A stretch of 6,360 nt of DNA from Burkholderiales bacterium (GTDB taxonomy: Bacteria > Pseudomonadota > Gammaproteobacteria > Burkholderiales > JAEUMW01), in contig JAEUMX010000219.1 of NCBI GenBank assembly GCA_016791285.1, positions 1 to 6,360 on the forward strand, given 5' to 3'. The number at the start of each line of letters is the position of its first letter. Position 1 is the first letter of the stretch. Position numbers and translations under genes: made by a program. A model generated the notes under the pieces. That model did not search any database and was not told the DNA's origin. It saw only the letters and a list, made by a program, of their open reading frames with translations. Below are positions 1 through 6,360 of this stretch, in pieces.

Positions 1-1337
<1,337 letters not shown>

Positions 1338-1341
1338 CGAT

Positions 1342-1983
1342 TCAGGTTCCCAGATTGAAGAACGCCCGGCTGCCGCGCATCTCGGCGACCTGCGTGAGCA
1401 GCAGGTCCAGGTCCGCACGGGCGTCGACGAAGTTGAGGTGGTCGCTGTTGACGATCAGCACGGGCGCGGCGGCGTAATGGTGGAAGAACACGCTGTACGC
1501 GTCCGCCAGCCGCCGCAGGTAGTCGAGCGTGAGGTCGTTCTCGTAGTCGATGCCGCGCCGCTTGACACGCTCGATCAGCGTGTCGGGCGAGGCCTGGAGA
1601 TAGATGACGAGATCGGGCGCCGGCGCGCGCGGCTTGACGTGCGCGTACAGGTCCCGATAGAGCGCGAGCTCGTCCGCGGTGAGGGTGAGCTCCGCGAAAA
1701 GCGGATCCTTGTCGAGCATGAAGTCGGCGACGACGCGCCCCGCGAACAGCTCCTGCCGCATCAGCGCGGAGAGCTGATTCACCCGATGCGTGAGAAAAAA
1801 GAGCTGGGTGGCGAGCGCGTGGCGCTCCGGGTCGCGGTAGAAGCGCGGCAGGAAGGGATTCGTCTCCGGCTCCTCGAGCACGAGACGCGCGTGCAGGCGT
1901 TCCGCGAGCGAGCGCGCGAGGCTCGTCTTGCCGGCCCCGATCGGCCCCTCGATGGCAACGAACCGCAGCCGCTCAGGCGGCAT
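1342..1983 (-). CDS. Deoxynucleoside kinase family protein (dGK/dAK-like)
   Basis: This 213-residue protein belongs to the deoxynucleoside kinase family (Pfam dNK). These cytosolic enzymes phosphorylate deoxyadenosine, deoxyguanosine or related nucleosides with ATP for dNTP salvage. Visible features are a P-loop, [10 protein letters not shown] (12-21), with K19; the acceptor-side glutamate region EEPETNPF (37-44); RVNQL (67-71); the [11 protein letters not shown] segment (91-101); and the lid-like KRRGIDYE (141-148) followed by [12 protein letters not shown] (156-167). Substrate preference cannot be read from the sequence. The ATG at 1983-1981 lies inside the end of folK (11-base overlap), and a GGAG seven bases upstream supports this start. 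The stop is four bases before panB. A kinase of this family between folK and panB is, from memory, a recurrent arrangement in betaproteobacteria and some gammaproteobacteria. Other P-loop kinases such as thymidylate kinase fit less well. Confidence 0.9.
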   Translation of the reverse strand: MPPERLRFVAIEGPIGAGKTSLARSLAERLHARLVLEEPETNPFLPRFYRDPERHALATQLFFLTHRVNQLSALMRQELFAGRVVADFMLDKDPLFAELTLTADELALYRDLYAHVKPRAPAPDLVIYLQASPDTLIERVKRRGIDYENDLTLDYLRRLADAYSVFFHHYAAAPVLIVNSDHLNFVDARADLDLLLTQVAEMRGSRAFFNLGT

Positions 1984-2470
1984 CGAGAGGCTCCAGCCGC
2001 TGGTCGTGACACTCCCGCAGCAGGTCGGCCACGCGCCCCCTGCCCGGAATCACCGTGTCGGGGGCGATCTCGGCGAGCGGCTGCAGCACGAACGCGCGCT
2101 CGTGCATGCGCGGGTGCGGCAGTGTGAGCCCGTGCTCGTGGAGCACGAGGTCGCCGTAGAGCAGTACGTCGAGGTCGAGCGTGCGCGGTGCGTTCGTGAA
2201 CTCGCGCACGCGGCCGTGGCGCCGCTCGATCGCGAGCAGTCCATCGAGCAGCGCATGGGGGGCGAGCGCGGTTTCCACCATCACGACGGCATTGATGAAA
2301 TCAGGTTGTTCGAGGAATCCCACGGGCGCAGTACGGTACAGAGACGATCGTCTGACGAGCCGGGTCTCCGGCAACGCGCCGATCTCCAGCATGCCACGTG
2401 CGACCTGTTCGCGCGGTGCGTCGAGGTTGCTGCCCAGGGCCACGAAGGCGATCGCCGGCGGCGGGTTCAC
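1973..2470 (-). CDS. folK: 2-amino-4-hydroxy-6-hydroxymethyldihydropteridine pyrophosphokinase (HPPK)
   Basis: FolK transfers pyrophosphate from ATP to 6-hydroxymethyl-7,8-dihydropterin, the step before dihydropteroate synthase in folate synthesis. The protein is 165 residues, close to the family length of about 160. Motifs are VALGSNL (10-16), SSLYRTAPVG (42-51), QPDFINAVV (55-63), GRVRE (86-90), the signature APRTLDLDVLLYG (94-106) with Mg-binding D99 and D101, and LPHPRMHERAFVLQPL (117-132). The start is GTG at 2470-2468, overlapping the pcnB stop as GTGA, with a strong GGAGG six bases upstream. The open frame continues 61 codons further upstream inside pcnB, but that part is low-complexity Arg-rich shadow sequence and is excluded. 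An oddity is Thr92 where E. coli HPPK has Arg88 and many relatives have a basic residue; the spacing between the conserved arginines R87 and R96 is one residue shorter than in E. coli (R82 to R92). Confidence 0.96.
   Translation of the reverse strand: MNPPPAIAFVALGSNLDAPREQVARGMLEIGALPETRLVRRSSLYRTAPVGFLEQPDFINAVVMVETALAPHALLDGLLAIERRHGRVREFTNAPRTLDLDVLLYGDLVLHEHGLTLPHPRMHERAFVLQPLAEIAPDTVIPGRGRVADLLRECHDQRLEPLDAA
1991..1994 (-). promoter_or_regulatory. Shine-Dalgarno of deoxynucleoside kinase (GGAG)
   Basis: GGAG on the minus strand sits seven bases before the ATG at 1983-1981, within the 3' end of folK. Its spacing is standard. It supports translation of the kinase from an ATG that overlaps the folK reading frame by eleven bases. 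Confidence 0.7.
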
Positions 2471-3822
2471 TGTTCGCCTCCGGGCTCGCCGACCGTCTCG
2501 GTCACCGCAGCTGGTCGTTTGCGGCGCGGACGCCGGCGGCGCGTGCCTTTCCCGGTGCTCGGCAAGAGCATCGCGTTGCGCACCTCGTCGCTCGCGTCCT
2601 GGAACTTCGTCCACCAGTCCCCCAGTTCCGACTCCACTTCGCCGCTCTCGCACCGGAGCAGGAGGAAATCGTAGCCGGCCCGGAAGCGCTCATGCGCGAG
2701 CAAGGCCAGCGGCCGGCGGCCGCTGCGCGCCTCGAAGCGCGGCTGCATGGCCCACAGCTCCTTCATCGGTGCGCTCAGCCGGCGCGGGATCGCGAGCTTC
2801 TCCGACTGCTGGCTCACTACCTGTTCCATGGCCTCGTGCAGCGCCGGCATGACCTTCACACCCTGCGCCTGCAGGCTCTTCCACGCACTCACCACCTCGT
2901 GCCACAAGAGCGCCGCGAACAGGAACGCGGGCGAGACCGGCTTGTCGGCACGGATGCGCTGATCGGTGTTGCGCAACGCGAGCATCACGAAGCGCTGGCC
3001 GAGCGGCTGCTCGACGATCACGTCCAGCATCGGCAGCAGGCCGTGGTGCAGCCCCTCTTCGCGCAGTTTCGCCACGCTCTCGGCAGCATGACCCGAGAGC
3101 AGCAGCTTCAGCATCTCGTCGAAGAGACGTGCCGCCGGCACGTTCTCCAGCAAGTCGGCGAGCGGCTTGATGGGCTTCTTGGTGGCGGGGTCGAGCCCGA
3201 GCCCGAGCTTCGCGGCAAGACGCACGGCGCGCAGCATGCGCACCGGATCCTCGCGGTAGCGCTGCTCCGGGTCGCCGATGATGCGCAGCCGCCTCTTCCG
3301 CAGGTCGTCCCAGCCGCCGCAGTAGTCGACGATTTCCTGGGTCGTGGGATCGTAGAAGAGCGCGTTGACGGTGAAGTCGCGCCGCAGCGCATCCTCCTCC
3401 TGCGTCCCCCAGACGTTGTCGCGCAGCAGCCGGCCGTGGGCGTCCTTGTGCCCGGATTCGTCCGCCTGCAGCGCCGGACCGCGGAAGGTCGAGACCTCGA
3501 CCGTCTCCGGCCCGCACAGGCAATGGACGATCTGGAAGCGGCGACCGATGATGCGCGAGCGGCGAAAGGCGGAGCGTACCTCTTCGGGCGTGGCGTCGGT
3601 CGCGACATCGAAGTCCTTCGGATTGCGGCCGAGCAGGAGGTCGCGCACCGCACCGCCCACCACGAATGCCTTGAACCCGCGCTCCTGCAGCGTGGCCGTG
3701 ACCTTGCGCGCACAGTCGCTGATGCCGGTACGGGGCACGCCGTGCTTTTCGAATGGGATGACGACCGGATCCTGCGAGCGGGCGCGACGCGAGAAGACGC
3801 GATGCAGGAACTTGCGGATCAT
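2467..3822 (-). CDS. pcnB: Poly(A) polymerase I
   Basis: PcnB adds 3' poly(A) tails to RNA, which promotes degradation by the degradosome exonucleases. It belongs to the class II nucleotidyltransferases along with the CCA-adding enzymes. The chosen product is 451 residues (E. coli ~465). Visible parts are VVGGAVRDLLLG (54-65); the catalytic DFD (D70, D72); the third carboxylate in VEVSTFR (E109); RRDFTVNALFYD (147-158); RYREDPVRMLRAVR (188-201); and a very basic C-terminal tail with RRRRPRRKR, as expected for RNA binding. The long body and basic tail favour PcnB over a CCA transferase. Two starts are possible. ATG 3822 gives MIRKFLHRVF, the usual family N-terminus. ATG 3891 would add 23 atypical residues and overlaps a TATAAT box, so 3822 is preferred. 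Neither has a clear Shine-Dalgarno sequence. The TGA overlaps the folK GTG. Confidence 0.96.
   Translation of the reverse strand: MIRKFLHRVFSRRARSQDPVVIPFEKHGVPRTGISDCARKVTATLQERGFKAFVVGGAVRDLLLGRNPKDFDVATDATPEEVRSAFRRSRIIGRRFQIVHCLCGPETVEVSTFRGPALQADESGHKDAHGRLLRDNVWGTQEEDALRRDFTVNALFYDPTTQEIVDYCGGWDDLRKRRLRIIGDPEQRYREDPVRMLRAVRLAAKLGLGLDPATKKPIKPLADLLENVPAARLFDEMLKLLLSGHAAESVAKLREEGLHHGLLPMLDVIVEQPLGQRFVMLALRNTDQRIRADKPVSPAFLFAALLWHEVVSAWKSLQAQGVKVMPALHEAMEQVVSQQSEKLAIPRRLSAPMKELWAMQPRFEARSGRRPLALLAHERFRAGYDFLLLRCESGEVESELGDWWTKFQDASDEVRNAMLLPSTGKGTRRRRPRRKRPAAVTETVGEPGGEQ
2477..2481 (-). promoter_or_regulatory. Shine-Dalgarno of folK (GGAGG)
   Basis: Read on the minus strand, GGAGG lies six bases before the GTG at 2470-2468, inside the last codons of pcnB. 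It is the best ribosome binding site in the window. It decides the folK start in favour of the GTG that overlaps the pcnB stop codon, rather than an ATG far upstream in the same open frame. Confidence 0.8.
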
Positions 3823-3842
3823 GAAGTGGCGGGCCGAGTGGC

Positions 3843-3857
3843 CTTCCGGGCCGGAAG
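3843..3857. repeat. Near-perfect palindrome in the pcnB leader
   Basis: CTTCCGG and CCGGAAG are exact inverted repeats around a single central G. The site lies between the candidate TATAAT box and the pcnB start codon, so it would be in the 5' untranslated region. As RNA it could form a stem of about six pairs with a three-base loop; as DNA it could bind a dimeric regulator. In GC-rich sequence a seven-base arm may also be chance. Confidence 0.45.
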
Positions 3858-3882
3858 CGGACCCCGGAGCGGCAAGGCGTGA

Positions 3883-3888
3883 ATTATA
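3883..3888 (-). promoter_or_regulatory. Candidate -10 box (TATAAT) for pcnB and downstream genes
   Basis: The minus strand reads a perfect sigma-70 -10 hexamer here, in the 124-base gap between the HAD gene and pcnB. Initiation would fall near 3876, giving a leader of about 54 bases to the pcnB ATG at 3822. No good -35 hexamer lies at 16-18 bases upstream (GCCGTG at a 17-base spacer), and a TG dinucleotide is adjacent to the box but one base off the extended -10 position. If it is a promoter, the alternative ATG at 3891 would lie upstream of the transcript start, which supports the shorter PcnB. Confidence 0.4.
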
Positions 3889-3946
3889 CATCGCACGTTG
3901 CAGCGCACGGCCGAACGGGGCCGCACTCTCTCGCGTCCCGGCCGGT

Positions 3947-4615
3947 TCAAGAAGGTGTCGACCGCAGGCTGATGATCGGCCAACCGTGGTCCCGTGCGTG
4001 CCGGCGCAGGGTCTCGTCGGGGTCCACCGCGACCGGGCGCGACACCGCCCCGAGCAGCGGCAAATCGTTCAGCGAATCGCTGTAGAACCAGCTTTCCGCG
4101 AAGGACTGCAGGGGGGTCCCGCGCCCCGCGAGCCAGGCCTGCAGACGTTCGACCTTGCCCTCGCGAAAGCACGGGGTGCCCGCCACGCGGCCGGTGAACT
4201 CGCCGTCAGCGGCCTCGGGGTCGGTCGCGATCAAGTGCTCGACTGCGAGCACTCGCGCGATCGGCCGGGTGACGAAGCTGTTGGTTGCCGTGACGATGAC
4301 GCGCAGATCGTCGGCGTGAGAGCGCAATAGTTGCCGGGCCGCCTCGCCGATCAGGGGGGCGATCCGCTCGGCCATGAACTCGCGGTGCCACGCGTCGAGC
4401 ACGGCGCGCGGATGGCGCGACAGGGGCTTTAGCTGAAAGTCGAGGAACTCGTGGATGTCGAGCGTGCCGCTGCGATACTGATCGTAGAAATCCTGGTTGC
4501 GCGCCTCATAGACTTCACGGTCCAGAACACCCTTGCCGATCAGGAACTGGGCCCACTCGAAGTCGCTGTCGCCGCAGAGCAGGGTGTTGTCGAGGTCGAA
4601 GAGGGCGAGACGCAT
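3947..4615 (-). CDS. HAD-IB family (SerB-like) phosphatase, substrate unknown
   Basis: This 222-residue protein has all four haloacid dehalogenase motifs: FDLDNTLL (6-13) with nucleophile D7 and acid/base D9; VTATN (108-112) with T109; GKVERL (153-158) with K154; and YSDSLNDLPLL (178-188) with D180 and D184. The helical cap between motifs I and II (about 14-95), with YRSGTLDIHEFLDFQLKPL (47-65), matches the HAD-IB hypothetical group that is often annotated as phosphoserine phosphatase-like. True SerB activity is not established by sequence. It is a soluble cytosolic enzyme with no signal peptide. It lies upstream of pcnB on the same strand, separated by 124 bases, an adjacency I recall from betaproteobacteria. 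ATG 4615 is chosen because it places motif I at residue 7. No Shine-Dalgarno sequence precedes it; instead a tandem 16-base repeat directly abuts the start. Confidence 0.9.
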   Translation of the reverse strand: MRLALFDLDNTLLCGDSDFEWAQFLIGKGVLDREVYEARNQDFYDQYRSGTLDIHEFLDFQLKPLSRHPRAVLDAWHREFMAERIAPLIGEAARQLLRSHADDLRVIVTATNSFVTRPIARVLAVEHLIATDPEAADGEFTGRVAGTPCFREGKVERLQAWLAGRGTPLQSFAESWFYSDSLNDLPLLGAVSRPVAVDPDETLRRHARDHGWPIISLRSTPS

Positions 4616-4647
4616 GCGGGAGACGCTGGAAGCGGGAGGCGCTGGAA
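4616..4647. repeat. Tandem duplication of a 16-base unit abutting the HAD start codon
   Basis: Copy one (4616-4631) reads GCGGGAGACGCTGGAA and copy two (4632-4647) GCGGGAGGCGCTGGAA. They match at 15 of 16 positions, differing only at 4623/4639, and lie directly head to tail. The repeat starts immediately upstream of the HAD ATG, whose first base is 4615, and occupies the space where a ribosome binding site would be. On the minus strand each unit ends in CTCCCGC, the opposite of a Shine-Dalgarno sequence. Confidence 0.85.
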
Positions 4648-4705
4648 CGAAGCGGCCGTTTCAGGGTCTCGCTTCTTGCGGTCGGGGGACAATTTGCGGC
4701 CGCGC

Positions 4706-4713
4706 AGTATACC
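4706..4713. promoter_or_regulatory. Possible divergent -10 elements around GTATAC
   Basis: The GTATAC palindrome (4707-4712) in the 111-base divergent region gives TATACC on the plus strand (4708-4713), toward the CbiM-like gene, and TATACT on the minus strand (4711-4706), toward the HAD gene. On the plus strand a weak -35 candidate with GACA (4686-4691) has 16-base spacing and would leave a leader of only about seven bases. On the minus strand no convincing -35 is seen. The assignment is tentative in both directions. Confidence 0.25.
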
Positions 4714-4726
4714 GTAAAACGCCATC

Positions 4727-5395
4727 GTGAACTTTCCGGACACCCTGCTCCCGCCCGCCTGGTACGGGCTCGGCTGGCTCCTTTTCGTGCCCTGCCTGGT
4801 CCTCGCCGTGCGCCGTGCACCGTGGCGCCGCCTCGTCGCGGACTCGGTGGCGCTCAACGCGTGGCTCGGGACCGTCGTCTGCCTCGCGCTGCTCTGGCAG
4901 ATCACCGCGGGTATCCAGCCCGGCCTCAACTTTCACTTCCTGGGCGCGACGCTGTTTACCCTGATGGTTGGCCAGCGCCTCGCCCTGGTCGGACTCACGC
5001 TGGTGCTGGCCGCGGTGACGGCCTGGAGCGGCAGCGGCTGGCACAGCTTCGGACTCAACGGATTCACGATGGCTGCCGTACCCGTGGCACTGAGCTACGC
5101 GCTATACCGGCTGATCGAATCGCGCCTGCCCAACAACTTCTTCGTGTACGTCTTTCTCACCGCCTTTGCCGGGGCCGCCGTCGCCGTAGCGGCGGTGGGT
5201 CTCGTGACGACTTCGCTGCTCGCAGGGGCGGGCGCGTACCCTTCCGGTCAGCTCTTCGGGCTCTACCTGCCGTACTACCTGCTGCTCGCCTGGTCCGAAG
5301 CCCTGTTCACGGGGATGACCATCACGCTTTTCATCGTCTACAAGCCGGAGTGGGTCGCGACTTTCGACGACGGGCGTTATCTGCGCAACGAGTAG
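4727..5395 (+). CDS. CbiM-like integral membrane protein (energy-coupling factor permease-like)
   Basis: This 222-residue hydrophobic protein has about six membrane segments, near residues 14-28, 38-59, 70-97, 108-130, 138-164 and 176-204. It ends in a short soluble tail, KPEWVATFDDGRYLRNE. GLNFHFLGAT (66-75), GLNGF (109-113) and EALFTGMTITLFIVYKPEWV (191-210) resemble the CbiM/NikM family and the uncharacterised proteobacterial branch annotated as energy-coupling factor permease. CbiM proteins bind Co or Ni for import. This one begins MNFPD and has no His at position 2, the residue used for metal chelation in true CbiM/NikM, so substrate and transport role are uncertain. The start is GTG at 4727; an in-frame TAA at 4715-4717 excludes any upstream start. 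No Shine-Dalgarno sequence is visible. No ABC ATPase, CbiN or CbiQ gene is in the window. It diverges from the HAD gene and precedes the L,D-transpeptidase by 50 bases. Confidence 0.75.
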   Translation: MNFPDTLLPPAWYGLGWLLFVPCLVLAVRRAPWRRLVADSVALNAWLGTVVCLALLWQITAGIQPGLNFHFLGATLFTLMVGQRLALVGLTLVLAAVTAWSGSGWHSFGLNGFTMAAVPVALSYALYRLIESRLPNNFFVYVFLTAFAGAAVAVAAVGLVTTSLLAGAGAYPSGQLFGLYLPYYLLLAWSEALFTGMTITLFIVYKPEWVATFDDGRYLRNE

Positions 5396-5415
5396 TCGCA
5401 GCAGGCGCATTTTTT
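5382..5415 (+). terminator. Weak candidate intrinsic terminator after the CbiM-like gene
   Basis: TGCGC (5382-5386) can pair with GCGCA (5405-5409), which is followed directly by six T residues (5410-5415). The loop is 18 bases and contains a small inner CGA/TCG pairing around the TAG stop codon. The stem is short and the loop long, so termination may be partial, and read-through into the L,D-transpeptidase gene is possible. Confidence 0.3.
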
Positions 5416-5427
5416 CCCGACTGCCGT

Positions 5428-5433
5428 TATCAT
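5428..5433 (+). promoter_or_regulatory. Possible -10 box (TATCAT) before the L,D-transpeptidase gene
   Basis: TATCAT matches the sigma-70 -10 consensus at five of six positions and lies 12 bases before the ATG at 5446. No -35 hexamer is evident at the usual distance, although a T-tract at 5410-5415 lies upstream. It would give a very short leader. The 50-base gap is otherwise featureless apart from the candidate terminator. Confidence 0.2.
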
Positions 5434-5445
5434 CTCGCGGCCACG

Positions 5446-6360
5446 ATGAGCATGAACCCTCTCCGATTCCGTCCCGCAGCCGTCCTGCTTGGCGCCGTGT
5501 TGATTGCCGGCGCCCTGCCCGTCCGTGGCGAGCCGGCGCCGGTCGAGCGCCACACGCTGCCCAGACCGGACTCGAGCCTCGTCGGCGAAAACCGTTCTGT
5601 GACGGTGCGCGACGAACAGACGCTGCTCGACGTCGCGCGCGAACAAGGCATCGGCCAGGAGGAAATCCTGAACGCCAATCCCGGTGTCGACCGCTGGCTG
5701 CCTCCGCCCGGCAGCGAAGTCATCATCCCCGGGCGCAGACTCCTGCCGGATGCCGCGCGTAAAGGCATCGTCATCAATCTGCCGGAATACAGGCTCTACT
5801 ACTTCCCGGAGCCGGCGAAAAAAACCCACCCGCGCGAAGTCATCACCTTCCCGATCTCGGTCGGCCGGATGGACTGGAAGACGCCGCTCGGCCTCACGCA
5901 GGTCGCCTCGAAGCAGAAGAATCCTTCCTGGACCCCGCCGGCGTCGATCCGTGCCGAGCACGAAGCCGAGGGCGACATACTGCCGAAGGTTGTGCCGCCC
6001 GGGCCGGACAATCCGCTCGGGCTCTATGCGTTGCGACTGGGAATTCCGGGATACCTGATCCACGGCACCGACAAGGAATTCGGTGTCGGCATGCAGGTCA
6101 CGCACGGGTGCATGCGGCTATTGCCCGAGCACATCGAGACGCTGTTCCAGCTGGCCCCGGTCGGCACCCCGGTGCGGCTCATGAATCAGCCCATCAAGCT
6201 GGGCTGGGGACCGGATGCGCTCTATCTCGAAGTCCATCCGCCGCTGGAGGAGGACGAGCGCCCGTCCGCACTCCAGATCGCCGAGACACTCGACGCCATC
6301 AGTTCGAAGCTCGCCGCCCGGCCCGATCTCGTGCTGGACGAAGCCGCGGTGAAGATCGCG
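5446..6360 (+). CDS. Secreted L,D-transpeptidase (LysM-like + YkuD), 3' end beyond window
   Basis: The frame from ATG 5446 is open for 305 codons to the window end. L,D-transpeptidases of the ErfK/YbiS/YcfS/YnhG type act in the periplasm, forming 3-3 peptidoglycan cross-links or anchoring lipoproteins to meso-DAP. Residues 1-28 form a Sec signal peptide: R7 and R9, a hydrophobic core at 11-24, and probable cleavage after VRG. Residues about 51-95 form a degenerate LysM: VTVRDEQTLLDVAREQ (52-67), then ILNANPGVD (74-82) and the WLPPPGSEVIIP ending (84-95). Residues about 106-245 form the YkuD domain, with H206 in IHGTDKEFG and the catalytic THGCMRL (219-225), nucleophile C222. Thr219 replaces the commoner Ser. 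The C-terminal part is charged and non-catalytic. Family members are about 300-330 residues, so little is missing. ATG 5452 is an alternative start. No Shine-Dalgarno sequence is clear. Which peptidoglycan reaction it performs cannot be told. Confidence 0.93.
   Translation, partial: MSMNPLRFRPAAVLLGAVLIAGALPVRGEPAPVERHTLPRPDSSLVGENRSVTVRDEQTLLDVAREQGIGQEEILNANPGVDRWLPPPGSEVIIPGRRLLPDAARKGIVINLPEYRLYYFPEPAKKTHPREVITFPISVGRMDWKTPLGLTQVASKQKNPSWTPPASIRAEHEAEGDILPKVVPPGPDNPLGLYALRLGIPGYLIHGTDKEFGVGMQVTHGCMRLLPEHIETLFQLAPVGTPVRLMNQPIKLGWGPDALYLEVHPPLEEDERPSALQIAETLDAISSKLAARPDLVLDEAAVKIA

Noticed and set aside
2398..3882. Long 494-residue open frame on the plus strand, opposite pcnB
   Set aside because: It mirrors the pcnB coding frame in GC-rich DNA, is rich in Arg, His and Leu with no recognisable domain, and the minus strand encodes a complete PcnB with all motifs.
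3908..3923. CGGCC/GGCCG hairpin between the HAD gene and pcnB as a terminator
   Set aside because: It has a five-pair stem with a six-base loop but no T-run follows in the minus-strand direction, so it does not qualify as an intrinsic terminator.
5818..5824. Run of seven A residues in the transpeptidase gene as a frameshift site
   Set aside because: The run is in phase AAA AAA A, not the A AAA AAA phase needed for a classic -1 shift, and the YkuD domain continues in the zero frame, so no frameshift is required.
5377..6105. 242-residue minus-strand frame opposite the L,D-transpeptidase
   Set aside because: The plus strand carries a signal peptide, a LysM-like segment and the complete YkuD catalytic motif in an uninterrupted frame, whereas the minus-strand product has no recognisable features.

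Overview
The window is a compact, high-GC stretch of what looks like a proteobacterial chromosome, probably beta- or gammaproteobacterial. This rests on the gene order HAD phosphatase - pcnB - folK - deoxynucleoside kinase - panB - panC, which I know from those classes, on PcnB having a basic C-terminal tail, and on a LysM-YkuD L,D-transpeptidase typical of Gram-negative envelopes. I cannot place it more closely without a search. I see no mobile element, CRISPR array, tRNA or rRNA, and no gap between genes exceeds about 125 bases.

Bases 1-3822 hold a tightly packed minus-strand cluster, transcribed right to left: pcnB (poly(A) polymerase I), folK (HPPK, folate synthesis), a deoxynucleoside kinase, panB and panC (pantothenate synthesis). 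panC runs off the left edge. pcnB and folK overlap by four bases (GTGA), folK and the kinase overlap by eleven, the kinase and panB are four bases apart, and panB and panC are fourteen apart, so one polycistronic message is likely. PanB uses 5,10-methylene-tetrahydrofolate and FolK acts in folate synthesis, so part of the cluster is metabolically linked. Upstream of pcnB, separated by 124 bases that contain a perfect TATAAT on the minus strand, lies a SerB-like HAD hydrolase (3947-4615) on the same strand.

At about 4616-4726 the transcription direction changes. This divergent intergenic region contains a 16-base tandem duplication abutting the HAD start codon and a GTATAC palindrome that could serve as a -10 element in either direction. 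To the right, on the plus strand, are a six-helix CbiM-like membrane protein (4727-5395, GTG start) and a secreted LysM-YkuD L,D-transpeptidase (5446 to beyond the right edge). The transpeptidase reading frame is open to the end of the window.

Most of the window is ordinary housekeeping metabolism and I do not see a convincing undescribed system. The points most worth a second look are the tandem repeat at the HAD start, the CbiM-like protein that lacks the N-terminal Met-His metal motif and has no ABC partner in view, and the contrast between two overlapping genes with clear Shine-Dalgarno sequences and several others with none.
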